This document shows positions 1 to 8,917 of a stretch of 64,000 nt of DNA, one piece after another. Position numbers and translations under genes: made by a program. The stretch comes from Deltaproteobacteria bacterium (GTDB lineage Bacteria; Bdellovibrionota_C; UBA2361; JAGFJO01). Each line of letters opens with the position of its first letter. Within the stretch, counting starts at the first letter, position 1. Under the pieces are notes generated by a model that saw only the letters and a program-made list of their open reading frames with translations, did no database searches and was not told the origin of the DNA. The DNA lies in assembly GCA_024102635.1 (NCBI GenBank), contig JAGFJO010000072.1, forward strand, positions 1 to 64,000, written 5' to 3'.

Positions 1-1949
1 CGGTACTTCAGCTTGTCGATTGCAATTTGTGGCTCAGCGATCGGCAGGGCCGGGGATTGCTGCATTGGGCCATCGTGATCCTCCGCGTTTCTCGCCGGCG
101 GTTGGCTTTCCGATTCGGGCTGCGGCAATAGTTTGTCGGCATCGATAAACGAAGCGTCAATCAGTAAGTCGCTTTTCCTCTCGCTTTCGAGATTGATAGT
201 GCCTTCGGCGCTTGCATCTATTACCGGCTCATCCTCTTGTGTTGTAAAGTCAATCTTGGCGCTTGCAAGCTTTATCAGGGGACCGCTCTTTTGGAACTTT
301 ACAACCGAACTACCTTTAAGATCGACTCCCTCTGTGTATGGCAGCTCAAGGCTAGTGAACTTAAGATCGGTAGCGGCTGCGATATTTGGCTTCTGGTAGT
401 TTAACCGCAGTTGTCCTGATGCTTGAAAGTCTGGGAGTGCCGCTTCAACAGCGCGACTTAAAGCCTCATCGGTAATCTCTTCTATATTAGCCTCTAGCTG
501 AAGTCCACCCTCTTGCAATGCTATTGTTCCCTGTGTTTCGCCGCGAAGTATAGTTTGCCCATTCGCTAACCCGCGCACATTCTGAGCGGCCCAGCGCAAG
601 CCATCCTCGCTGATGCTCATATTAACTGATCCGGAGATCTGCGCTTCCGGGACGATTTCTTGATTCGCGAGCTCATTAATGAGAGTAGTATGTAAAAGGT
701 TCACCTCAAACAGTGCTGCTCCCTGAGCGCTTGCAAAATCGAACTGACCAGAACTTGATGAACTTAGAAGTTCGCTGCCGTCTCGAAAAGCGGTCAAATC
801 GGAGGGCTCCCATTTTATCTTGGAATCTTCGAACGCTAGAGTGACCTGCGGCTCGAGCCTTATGTCAACGCCGCTGATTTCATTTGGCTTCAGATCGAGG
901 TTTTTAATCTCTAGATTGCCGAACATACGGATCCGTTCAGCTTCAGTGTCAAAGCTGCCGGCAATCTCTCCTCTCGCCGATCCGTTAGCGATTACGGGCG
1001 GCTTACTTGTCTGAATTGCCGCAAGATTCAGAATGCGAAGATCGGCATTCGAAATCTCGGCCCTAAACTTACCGGTTGCGCCTTTAATTTCGTAGTCCCC
1101 CTCAAGTTTTACTTCCAAATGTTCTCCGGGCAGGCCCGGAGACTGCTCTAAGCTTGCCCTCGCAAGCTTCCATGTATCGCCTTCGCGGTAACCGTTTGAA
1201 CTGAAGACAAACGAACTCGGGGGCACGTTGCCGCCCGGCAAGGCCGCCGATACTTCCGAAGTTGATAATAGTGCGGACCACTCGCTGGGCGACCACCCGT
1301 CCAGATCAGAGTTCATTAACAGTTCTATTCTCTTCGCCGAGACTTCTCTTTTTTCCGAGATTGTTCGCACATTCTCGGCGGTGGCGCTGACCGAGGGAGA
1401 GAGGTTGGGCCCGAGAAATGCGCCGCTCAGATTGATCGACTCTGCTATGTACTGCACCGCGCCGCCGTGATGTTGCACAACCTTAACTGATGCAGAAGAG
1501 TCGCTTACTCTTACGCGCAGGACCTTTGTGCTCCATGCAGAGGGAGGAGCGGCTTCGTCCGGAGTTTTATATGCCGGAAGGTTCTTCCACCCCACGCCAG
1601 CGTCATACTCGGAATTAAAAGCTAGTCCTTTGACTTGAAGGCTTGATACTTCGAAGACTCTATTGAAGAGAGCGCGCGGATTATAATCGAGAGTAAGCTC
1701 TTCAAATTCAGCAAAATCCGAGCCTTGGTGAGAGAGTGTGACGCCGCTCAACTCTAACGACGATAAAGGATCGAGCCGTACGTTTTCAGCGGATATTTCA
1801 ATGTTTAGCGCTGCAGCTAAACGAGGCAAAAGGAACTTTTGAGCGATATATGGAATGCGCAGAATAAAATATAACGCTAACGCTAACGTCACTAAAGCGC
1901 CCGCCGTGTAGAGTGCAATGCGACCGGCACGAAAAAAAAGCTGAGCCAT
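1..1949 (-). CDS. AsmA/TamB-like protein, truncated by window edge
   Basis: The minus-strand frame is open from an ATG at 1949 to the window edge, so about 649 residues are visible and the C-terminus is missing. One membrane segment lies at residues 7-30, followed by a long beta-rich periplasmic region. Phrases such as ISAENVRLDPLSSLELSGVTL just after the anchor are typical of the AsmA/TamB/DUF748 superfamily, whose members bridge the inner membrane and periplasm and take part in outer-membrane lipid or protein transport. Many short repeats of the kind 'LDLKPNEISGVDI' fit the stacked beta-groove of that superfamily. The exact subfamily cannot be named without the C-terminus. It is divergent from the DUF1328 gene that starts at 2125. 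Confidence 0.8.
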   Translation of the reverse strand, partial: MAQLFFRAGRIALYTAGALVTLALALYFILRIPYIAQKFLLPRLAAALNIEISAENVRLDPLSSLELSGVTLSHQGSDFAEFEELTLDYNPRALFNRVFEVSSLQVKGLAFNSEYDAGVGWKNLPAYKTPDEAAPPSAWSTKVLRVRVSDSSASVKVVQHHGGAVQYIAESINLSGAFLGPNLSPSVSATAENVRTISEKREVSAKRIELLMNSDLDGWSPSEWSALLSTSEVSAALPGGNVPPSSFVFSSNGYREGDTWKLARASLEQSPGLPGEHLEVKLEGDYEIKGATGKFRAEISNADLRILNLAAIQTSKPPVIANGSARGEIAGSFDTEAERIRMFGNLEIKNLDLKPNEISGVDIRLEPQVTLAFEDSKIKWEPSDLTAFRDGSELLSSSSSGQFDFASAQGAALFEVNLLHTTLINELANQEIVPEAQISGSVNMSISEDGLRWAAQNVRGLANGQTILRGETQGTIALQEGGLQLEANIEEITDEALSRAVEAALPDFQASGQLRLNYQKPNIAAATDLKFTSLELPYTEGVDLKGSSVVKFQKSGPLIKLASAKIDFTTQEDEPVIDASAEGTINLESERKSDLLIDASFIDADKLLPQPESESQPPARNAEDHDGPMQQSPALPIAEPQIAIDKLKY

Positions 1950-2124
1950 CACCCCTCGTCTTTTCGCATGTTAACCCAGGCACCCGGGCAAAACAGAGTT
2001 GGTCGGGACCAATGATACCAATATTGTATCGAGGCTGAATCGGCACACCGTGACCACAGTCATATCTCGCCGACCCTTTCCGGGTAAACGTAGTATCAAG
2101 AAATTTATTTGAAGGGATGCATTT

Positions 2125-2304
2125 ATGGGACTGCTCGGATGGGCAATATTCGCCTTGGTAGTATCACTGATCGCCGGAGCGCTTGGATTTAGTGGTGTGG
2201 CGGCCGGTGCTGCCAGTATAGCAAAACTGCTATTTGGGATTTTTCTGGTGATCTTCATTGTTTTGATCGTACTTGTCATGCTCGGCATTGGAGCGGCGAC
2301 ATAG
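2125..2304 (+). CDS. DUF1328 / UPF0391 small membrane protein
   Basis: A 59-residue protein begins at ATG 2125, preceded by GAAGGG at 2111-2116 with 8 bases of spacing. It reads MGLLGWAIFALVVSLIAGAL, then an AGAASIAKLLFGIFL stretch, and ends with a second hydrophobic helix. This two-helix pattern is the UPF0391 (YtjA, DUF1328) family, tiny inner-membrane proteins of unknown function often linked to stress responses. It stands alone between the AsmA-like gene and the convergent protease gene. The identification rests on a clear family signature despite its size. Confidence 0.85.
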   Translation: MGLLGWAIFALVVSLIAGALGFSGVAAGAASIAKLLFGIFLVIFIVLIVLVMLGIGAAT

Positions 2305-2363
2305 CCGCGACCCCCGTTGCCCTTGAAAAAGGCGGCCGCCGCCAGGACCCTGGACGTTAAAAG

Positions 2364-3614
2364 TTATAGATAGGGGCAGTAAATGCCGGCTTCATCCCAG
2401 AAAACTCTTGGGAGGGGAGCGGCGATTAGAACAAGAATGAAAAAGGTAAATGTTCCTAACCAGAATCGCCCACCCTGAATCGGTGTCAGATCGTTTTGTG
2501 GAGGAGTTCCTTCGCCCGCTATAAAGTAAACGATTATCGCCCACGTGAGCAGCCCAGGCCAGACAAAAAGGCCCAGTAGTACGAGTGACCACATCGCTAT
2601 CCCGCTGATGACGCGGCCGGCTGATGTGCCAAACATTGCACGAGCAGTATGTCCTCCATCCAACTGGCCTATAGGAAGAAGGTTCAAAGCCGTGACAATC
2701 AGGCCGAGCCACCCGGCAAATGCAAGGGGACTTAGCCGCAGCACGCATCCTGATTGCAGCTCTTGACCGAGCGAAACTTTTGCAATAAGCGCCAGCATGA
2801 TCGACGAACCCGCGGAGGCGCCCTCCATTACGGAAACATCGTGCCCCGCACCGGGAACTACGATTGAATTTTGCAAGCCAATCATGAGCGCCGGTACCGC
2901 GACCGCTAGTCCGGCCAGCGGGCCTGCTACCGCAACATCGAACATTGCGGTCCGGTTTTGCGGCGGAGACTTCATTTTGATGAATGCGCCGAATGTCCCT
3001 AAGGCAAAGGGAACCGGTATGAAGTAGGGCGGAGTTACATTCATCTTGTGGCTTCGGGCAATTAGATAATGGCCCATCTCATGTACCCCAAGAATTCCGA
3101 GTAAGGCGATAGAATAAGGCAAGCCGGCCGCAAAGGCTGCAGGGTTCTCCAGTAGATTAATCCCCTGATGTGCCGCCCCGGCCCAAGTAGTAGTTAGAAA
3201 AGTTAGGCCAAAAAGGAGCCAGTTGACCCACGGGAAAGTTTTCTTTTCAAGGTTCTGTTGCTCCACTGATAGAGGCATCAAAACAATAGCTGCTCCAAGG
3301 CGCTCGTCCTGCTGCAGAAGTGGAAGTGTTTCGCGCGGCAGTTCTGCCGAGAGCTTTTCCATCACCTCGTCCGGGGGTCTTAGCAGTGGCCCGCGGAAGA
3401 CCCGCAGAGCACCGTCCTTGACGGCGAGCCTTATGTTCATCAGCCGCTGCACGACGTCGGGCTGCTCTTCTGCGCGCAGCATTCGTGGACCCTCGTCCTG
3501 CGGCGACGGCCCGGCCTTTAACCGTTGAGCAGAGGTGCGCGAGAAATAGTGCCACAAGGAGATAAGGGCAAACGATGCAATTAGAATTAGCCAGAACCAA
3601 AACAGGGTGTTCAA
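2364..3614 (-). CDS. Site-2 protease family (M50) membrane metalloprotease
   Basis: A 416-residue polytopic membrane protein. The zinc site HEMGH is at residues 178-182 and the third ligand lies in NLLPIGQLDGGH further on, the two hallmark motifs of M50 intramembrane proteases. An N-terminal anchor and a ~100-residue soluble region precede the catalytic core, as in the larger EGY-like bacterial homologues. The start is TTG at 3614, supported by AGGAGG six bases upstream. Family members cut transmembrane regulators or remnant signal peptides; the substrate here is unknown. It is followed downstream only by the convergent DUF1328 gene. Confidence 0.93.
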   Translation of the reverse strand: MNTLFWFWLILIASFALISLWHYFSRTSAQRLKAGPSPQDEGPRMLRAEEQPDVVQRLMNIRLAVKDGALRVFRGPLLRPPDEVMEKLSAELPRETLPLLQQDERLGAAIVLMPLSVEQQNLEKKTFPWVNWLLFGLTFLTTTWAGAAHQGINLLENPAAFAAGLPYSIALLGILGVHEMGHYLIARSHKMNVTPPYFIPVPFALGTFGAFIKMKSPPQNRTAMFDVAVAGPLAGLAVAVPALMIGLQNSIVVPGAGHDVSVMEGASAGSSIMLALIAKVSLGQELQSGCVLRLSPLAFAGWLGLIVTALNLLPIGQLDGGHTARAMFGTSAGRVISGIAMWSLVLLGLFVWPGLLTWAIIVYFIAGEGTPPQNDLTPIQGGRFWLGTFTFFILVLIAAPLPRVFWDEAGIYCPYL

Positions 3615-3728
3615 GAGGACCTCCTGAGAAAACGGAGCTTACCCTCAATTGCTTACACATAACGAGTGAGACCAAAATGACATCAGTCATTTAAGGGCAG
3701 GCCAAAAATAAGAGAGATTTTTGTGGCG

Positions 3729-4667
3729 CTAAACTCTCTGGCCAGATGGCGCTAAGTCGTTCTTGAGCAGTCCCTTTGCCATGGTAATCATCGAGCCTAT
3801 GTCTGCTAGATTGGCGGGAAGTACAACGGTGTTGGTTGTTTTAGCTATTCGGCCGAGTTCATGCACATATTGTTCCGCAATCCTGAGCTGCATAGCTTCT
3901 TGTCCGCCGGAAGTGATCAGTGCTTCGGCTACTTGCCGTAATCCCTCCGCAGTAGCCTTGGCTACGGAGAGGATCGCTTCGGCTTGTCCGCGGGCATCGT
4001 TAATCTGGGCTTGCATGCGCGCTTCGGAATCCTTTATCTGCCGCTGCTTTTCGCCCTCTGCCTGGTTGATTTTAGAATCCCGTTCTCCCTCGGACTGCAA
4101 AATCGCTGCACGCTTCTCGCGTTCGGCCTTCATCTGCTTTTCCATCGCCGAGACGACTTCACGTGGCGGAGTTATATTCTTTATCTCGTACCTTAGAACC
4201 TTGACTCCCCATGCTTCGGAGGCCTTATCCACTTCGAGCACCACAGCGGCGTTGACGGTACTGCGCGCCTCAAAAGTTTTGTCCAGTACGAGCTTGCCGA
4301 CCTCACTTCTTAATGTCGTTTGCGTCAACTGACTGACGGCATACACATAATCCGATATTCCGTATGAGGCGCGTTCGGGGTTCAGCACTTTAAGATAGAG
4401 TATGCCATCCACACCTACCTGAACATTGTCTGCCGTAATACAGATCTGCTCGGGAATATCGACCGCTTCCTCCTTTAGCGAGTGACGGTAGGTGATTTTA
4501 GAGATAAGGGGATTGATAAAGTTAAGTCCCGCATTAAGGGTGGCGCTGTATTTGCCTAAGCGCTCAACGACATAAGCGCTTTGCTGCGGCACTATTACAA
4601 TTGCTTTCCAAACTAGAACTACCAGAACTACTACTACAAGTATCGTGATTACCGTTGTCGTGCTCAT
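3729..4667 (-). CDS. SPFH/band 7 stomatin-like protein (QmcA-type)
   Basis: A 312-residue protein with an N-terminal membrane helix (residues 5-25), then an SPFH domain starting VPQQSAYVVERLGKYSATL and a charged coiled coil rich in ERDSKINQAEGEKQRQIKDSEA repeats. This is the stomatin/paraslipin (QmcA) layout. Such proteins form large ring-like membrane scaffolds that organise microdomains and modulate FtsH-type proteases. ATG 4667 is preceded by GGAG seven bases upstream. The NfeD-type gene lies 44 bases upstream on the same strand, the standard SPFH-NfeD pairing. Confidence 0.93.
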   Translation of the reverse strand: MSTTTVITILVVVVLVVLVWKAIVIVPQQSAYVVERLGKYSATLNAGLNFINPLISKITYRHSLKEEAVDIPEQICITADNVQVGVDGILYLKVLNPERASYGISDYVYAVSQLTQTTLRSEVGKLVLDKTFEARSTVNAAVVLEVDKASEAWGVKVLRYEIKNITPPREVVSAMEKQMKAEREKRAAILQSEGERDSKINQAEGEKQRQIKDSEARMQAQINDARGQAEAILSVAKATAEGLRQVAEALITSGGQEAMQLRIAEQYVHELGRIAKTTNTVVLPANLADIGSMITMAKGLLKNDLAPSGQRV

Positions 4668-4711
4668 AAATATCTCCGATAGATGAAACTATATTGTTTG
4701 AGTCTAAGGAG

Positions 4712-5134
4712 TCACTTCGTCTCAACGGTAAGCCCGTCGATGCGCAGTACTTTGCATCTCTGTCCTGCGCGCAGAACGGTTTGACCGAGATTGCGGACAT
4801 TCCAAACGGTGCCGCGCAGCTCTCCTTGTCCTGTCGCCCCTGGCGCAATATCAGACGAGAGCACTATCTCCTCGTTAACCATCTCCTTGTAGGCGCTTGG
4901 AGTGTCAAAGCCGAAAATTTGCATTAGTGGTCTGCGGACGGCGGCGAAAAGAAGTGCGATGAATGAACCGCATACCAGCCAGGGAAGCCAGGCCGGATTG
5001 CCGAATCCAGCAGCGACTGTTCCTCCCGTAGCAATGCATGCAATTCCGACCAGCAGGACGAAAAAGCCGCTGGGAACTAACAGCTCTCCCAACACAAGAG
5101 TCAAACCGATACCCACCCAAATCCACCAGGCCAT
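4712..5134 (-). CDS. NfeD family membrane protein
   Basis: A 140-residue protein with hydrophobic helices at about residues 3-20, 24-42 and 48-64 and a C-terminal soluble domain of ~70 residues containing GQGELRGTVWNVR, the OB-fold typical of short NfeD proteins. NfeD proteins partner with SPFH proteins, and the QmcA-type gene follows 44 bases downstream, so the two are likely co-transcribed. No serine-protease domain is fused, so this is the short (NfeD1b-like) class. Confidence 0.9.
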   Translation of the reverse strand: MAWWIWVGIGLTLVLGELLVPSGFFVLLVGIACIATGGTVAAGFGNPAWLPWLVCGSFIALLFAAVRRPLMQIFGFDTPSAYKEMVNEEIVLSSDIAPGATGQGELRGTVWNVRNLGQTVLRAGQRCKVLRIDGLTVETK

Positions 5135-5262
5135 AATGCGCCCTCACTCAAAGCTGCGGAGATATATATTAGCTGAATAGAAGAATAGCAAATAAAATAA
5201 TCTAATGGTAAGTACTAGTGGTAGGCCCATCTTGCCGGGCAGTCCTTGTAGAGTGAGAGAGA

Positions 5263-6780
5263 ATGCCGATTTCCGAGATTATCGGTGAAGATGCTGTTCA
5301 GCTGGCTGCCTGGACGCTCATTGCGTTCATTCTTTTAACGTTCGCGCTGCGCTATCTAACCAAACAGGCAAGTCCCTTACGAGCCACGCTGGCAGCTACA
5401 AGAAACCTCCTGCTACCGACCGGCGCAGTTCTTTATTACCTGATCTACATTGAGCATCTTGCTTTTGACTCCGGCGCAATCAAGATACTGCGTTCGATAG
5501 TATGGATTGAGGTGATATGGATCGCCTCGTCACTGGTCAAAGTGCTTTTTTTTACATCGGCAACTGGCAACACTTGGCGCTCCCGAGTTCCCGGCCTCTT
5601 TGTGGATATTATCCGCTTCGCGACAATCGTAATCGGAACCGCATTGGTGATTGCCGGAGTATGGAACAGAGACTTGGGCGCATTTTTGGCTACCCTTGGA
5701 GTAGGCTCAATCGTGCTGGGGCTGGCGCTTCAGGATACGCTTGGAAGTTTGATGGCCGGCATTGCACTGCTTTTCGAACGGCCTTTCAATGTCGGCGAAT
5801 GGGTTAAAGTTGGTGATGTAATCGGAAGGATAAATGAAATTAATTGGCGCTCGGTGGCGATTGTCACCCGCGACAATGAAGTAATAACCGTACCCAACTC
5901 CGTTATCTCAAAGGAAAGGATTCATAACTTTAGCCGTCCCACCTCCATTCATGGAGTGATATTGGAAGTGCGCTTCTCCTATAACGACCCTCCTAACAAG
6001 GTTAAGCGGGTGATGCTGCAAACTATTAAATCGACTACGGACGTTATTTCACATCCCAGAACGAGTGTGCGCACCAAGGCCTACCTTGATTTCTATATCG
6101 TTTATCAGGTTCGCTTTTTCATCTCCAATTATGATCGCCTACCGGAAATCGAGAGCGACTTTATGACTCGCGTTTGGTACGCAGCTAAGCGAAACAATCT
6201 CACCATTCCGTTCCCAGTGCGAACCGTTTTTAAAAGCGAGGTGCCTTATGCGGCCGGAGAGGACCGCTCTGATGGGGTGCCGAAGCTGCTGCGTCAGATC
6301 CCGCTGTTTAATCCGCTCACTAACGCCGAGATCGAGGCCATGGCCGGTGAGTGCCAGGTTTGCAGCTTTGCCAGGGACGAGGTCATCGTTGAGCAGGGCG
6401 AGGAAGGAACCGCACTATTTGTTATTAATGAAGGACTCGTGAGTGTTAGGATCAATGAAAAGGGCAAGCAGCGTGAAATCGCGCGCCTTGGTAAACATCA
6501 GTTTTTTGGAGAGATGGCGCTGCTTAGCGGAGAGCCTCGTACCGCTACAGTAGCAGTGCTGGAGGATGCGGAAGTCATAGTTGTAGATAAGGAAGCATTG
6601 GCGCCACATTTAGAGGGCCGGCCCGAGCTCGCTGGTGAGCTTGCCGATATAGTTGTGAAGCGCCAGCACGAACTTCATGCGGCGCGGCTTGCGCTCAGTG
6701 AACAGAGCGCTATGCAGCAATCACCGCCACCGACCCGTAACGTTATATTGCAAACGATAAAAGAGTTTTTCAGGATTTAA
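5263..6780 (+). CDS. MscS-type channel with C-terminal cyclic-nucleotide-binding domain
   Basis: A 505-residue protein. Four or so hydrophobic segments occupy residues 10-165, the last being the glycine/alanine-rich pore helix (ATLGVGSIVLGLALQDTLGS). The MscS beta domain follows (NEVITVPNSVISKERIHNFS, about residues 205-225). Residues 345-460 form a cNMP-binding domain with FFGEMALLSGEPRTATV near residue 415, including the FGE..L..R.A phosphate-binding cassette. This is the architecture of bacterial cyclic-nucleotide-gated (bCNG) channels, gated by cAMP or cGMP rather than mainly by tension. FBPase starts two bases after the stop, so the two are one transcription unit. Confidence 0.93.
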   Translation: MPISEIIGEDAVQLAAWTLIAFILLTFALRYLTKQASPLRATLAATRNLLLPTGAVLYYLIYIEHLAFDSGAIKILRSIVWIEVIWIASSLVKVLFFTSATGNTWRSRVPGLFVDIIRFATIVIGTALVIAGVWNRDLGAFLATLGVGSIVLGLALQDTLGSLMAGIALLFERPFNVGEWVKVGDVIGRINEINWRSVAIVTRDNEVITVPNSVISKERIHNFSRPTSIHGVILEVRFSYNDPPNKVKRVMLQTIKSTTDVISHPRTSVRTKAYLDFYIVYQVRFFISNYDRLPEIESDFMTRVWYAAKRNNLTIPFPVRTVFKSEVPYAAGEDRSDGVPKLLRQIPLFNPLTNAEIEAMAGECQVCSFARDEVIVEQGEEGTALFVINEGLVSVRINEKGKQREIARLGKHQFFGEMALLSGEPRTATVAVLEDAEVIVVDKEALAPHLEGRPELAGELADIVVKRQHELHAARLALSEQSAMQQSPPPTRNVILQTIKEFFRI

Positions 6781-6782
6781 TC

Positions 6783-8741
6783 ATGCCTCAACAGGAGTGG
6801 AGCCAGATCGACGATCTTACATTGGCAGCTTTAAGGCAGCTGAGCGCTCTCTACCCAACTGTCGATAGCGCACTTTCACGAATTGTCGAGCTTCGAAGCG
6901 AGCTAGCCAGGCCGCGGCCAACAGTACATGTCATTAGCGACATACACGGCGAGTTCAAGAAATTGAAGCACGTGATTAATAACGCCTCCGGAAGTGTTCG
7001 CCCGCTGGTAGATAAGCTTTTTGCCGAGTCACTAGACGATTCCGAGCGCAAGGTGCTGCTCAGCTTCCTCTATTATCCCCGTGAAAGTTTCACTCATCAC
7101 ATAGCCCCGCTAAGCAGCGAGCAGCAGAGCCGATTCATTCAGAAGCTTTTGGGCTGGGAGTTTCAGCTTATTCGCCACCTGGCTACTCAGATCAATGTGG
7201 CCGGCTACAGAAAGGTTCTTCCGCACCCCTACGGGCTGATTTTCGAAGAGATCATCAGAGCGCAAGACGATGCTCAGCAGCATCAGCTTATATCTATTTT
7301 GCTTAGCGAGTTTAGCGGGCAGCAGAAGCAGCTTGAGCTCTTACGCCTTGTAGCCCGGGTGGCGAGAAATCTTTTTATCTCCGAGTTGGTTGTAGCGGGA
7401 GATATGGGTGACCGCGGCCCGCGCGTTGATAAGGTGATTGATTATCTCATGCGGCAGCCAAATGTAGCGGTGACCTGGGGAAATCACGATGCCTCGTGGT
7501 TGGCAGCATGCTTAGGCGACCTCGCGTGTATTGCTACGGTTCTTCGAATCTCCCTGCGCTATAGGCGTCTCTCGCAACTTGAAGAGGGTTACGGGATAAC
7601 AATGGCCCCCCTCGAGAGACTTGCGCGATCGATTTATTCGTCTGATGAAGCGAGCAGGTTTCAGTGCAAGGGTGACGGCCTGCGAGATGCGCAACTTATG
7701 GCGCGCATGCAAAAGGCAGCCGCTATCATTCAGTTCAAACTCGAAGGGCAGACTATCCGGCGCAACAAGCACTTTAACCTAGAACATAGAAATTTGTTGC
7801 ACCGCATCGACTTGCGGCGGGGAACTATTGTGCTGGAAGACAAGGAGTATCCCTTGCTGGACGACGCATTCCCGACCATCGATTGGAGTGATCCTTACAA
7901 GCTCTCAGATGATGAGGCGGCATGCATGGAGCGAATACAGAGATCCTTCCTTGAGAGCCAAGTTCTTTGGGAACAGATGAAGTTTGTCGTAAGTAAGGGA
8001 AGCATGTATTTAAGAAGGGATAATGCCCTTATCTTTCATGCCTGCGTTCCGGTAGATGATGAAGGTGACTTTTCAGATCTGCAAGTTGATGGTGAAGCTA
8101 GGCAAGGGAAGAGCCTTTTTGACGCGCTTGAGAAAGTCGTTCAGAGATCACTTCGCTCACGTGATCAGAAGGACCTGGATATGCTGTGGTATCTTTGGAG
8201 CGGACCTCGATCACCTTGGTTCGGGAAGGATAAGATGGCTACGTTCGAAGGATATTTTATCGAGGACAAAGATACTCACAAGGAGCTCAAGAATCCTTAC
8301 TTCAAGCTCATTCATAATCGAGACTTCTGTGTGAAGGTGTTAGCTGAGTTTGGAATCAGCGATCCCGAAGGGCTGATTGTGAACGGCCATGTGCCGGTAA
8401 AAGTCGAGCAGGGGGAGTCCCCTCTTAAAGAGAGCGGACTGGCTGTAACGATCGATGGAGCATTTTCCGAGGCTTATGGGGATAGGGGATTTACCTTGGC
8501 GCTCGATCGCGATGGAATCAAGCTCGCTCAGCATCACCATTTCGAGTCTGTTGACGAGGCGATAACTGCCGGAGCCGATATAATCCCGGTTATAAGTAGT
8601 ATCAGAACTTACCCAAAAGCGCGGCTTGTAATTGAAAGCGAACGTGCACCTGAGATCTTATCTGATATTAAGCTGTTAGAGCTTCTGATCGAGGCCTATC
8701 GCGATAATGTCGTGAGAGAGGGAGAGAGCCGGAGCCGCTAA
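6783..8741 (+). CDS. fbp: Fructose-1,6-bisphosphatase class III
   Basis: A 652-residue protein, the usual length for class III FBPase, which hydrolyses fructose-1,6-bisphosphate to fructose-6-phosphate in gluconeogenesis. Metallophosphatase motifs are visible: SDIHGEF near residue 52, GDMGDRGPRVDKV near 205 and WGNHDASWL near 232, then GHVPVK and an SEAYGDRGFTL motif near the end. This class is best known from Firmicutes and Bacteroidetes; other bacteria mostly use classes I or II. It follows the channel gene after two bases. A weak hairpin with a T run follows the stop. Confidence 0.93.
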   Translation: MPQQEWSQIDDLTLAALRQLSALYPTVDSALSRIVELRSELARPRPTVHVISDIHGEFKKLKHVINNASGSVRPLVDKLFAESLDDSERKVLLSFLYYPRESFTHHIAPLSSEQQSRFIQKLLGWEFQLIRHLATQINVAGYRKVLPHPYGLIFEEIIRAQDDAQQHQLISILLSEFSGQQKQLELLRLVARVARNLFISELVVAGDMGDRGPRVDKVIDYLMRQPNVAVTWGNHDASWLAACLGDLACIATVLRISLRYRRLSQLEEGYGITMAPLERLARSIYSSDEASRFQCKGDGLRDAQLMARMQKAAAIIQFKLEGQTIRRNKHFNLEHRNLLHRIDLRRGTIVLEDKEYPLLDDAFPTIDWSDPYKLSDDEAACMERIQRSFLESQVLWEQMKFVVSKGSMYLRRDNALIFHACVPVDDEGDFSDLQVDGEARQGKSLFDALEKVVQRSLRSRDQKDLDMLWYLWSGPRSPWFGKDKMATFEGYFIEDKDTHKELKNPYFKLIHNRDFCVKVLAEFGISDPEGLIVNGHVPVKVEQGESPLKESGLAVTIDGAFSEAYGDRGFTLALDRDGIKLAQHHHFESVDEAITAGADIIPVISSIRTYPKARLVIESERAPEILSDIKLLELLIEAYRDNVVREGESRSR

Positions 8742-8748
8742 GTCCGCC

Positions 8749-8769
8749 CAGCGGGAACCCCCTGTTTTT
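8749..8769 (+). terminator. Candidate intrinsic terminator after fbp
   Basis: CAG-C-GGG, loop AA, CCC-C-CTG, then five T residues at 8765-8769. The stem is short, with a C-C mismatch and a very tight loop, but the position 8 bases after the fbp stop and the T run fit a rho-independent terminator. Confidence 0.4.
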
Positions 8770-8917
8770 ATTAGAAAAAGCGAAAAATCTCTGAAGCTCG
8801 TAGCAGCGCTTATGAATCAAATCATAGAGGGCGTTTCCCTTATGGCCGCTGCGCTTGTCAGCTGGCCGTCCGGCACCCGCTGCTTCGTACGAGCTATGCG
8901 CTTTTAAGATTTTCATC

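Noticed and set aside
2341-2352. CCAGGACCCTGG palindrome between convergent genes
   Set aside because: The loop is only two bases and there is no T run, so it is unlikely to be a terminator.
8855-8917. Upstream TTG start for the fusion protein
   Set aside because: No ribosome site precedes it; ATG 8918 is in frame and gives a compact start.
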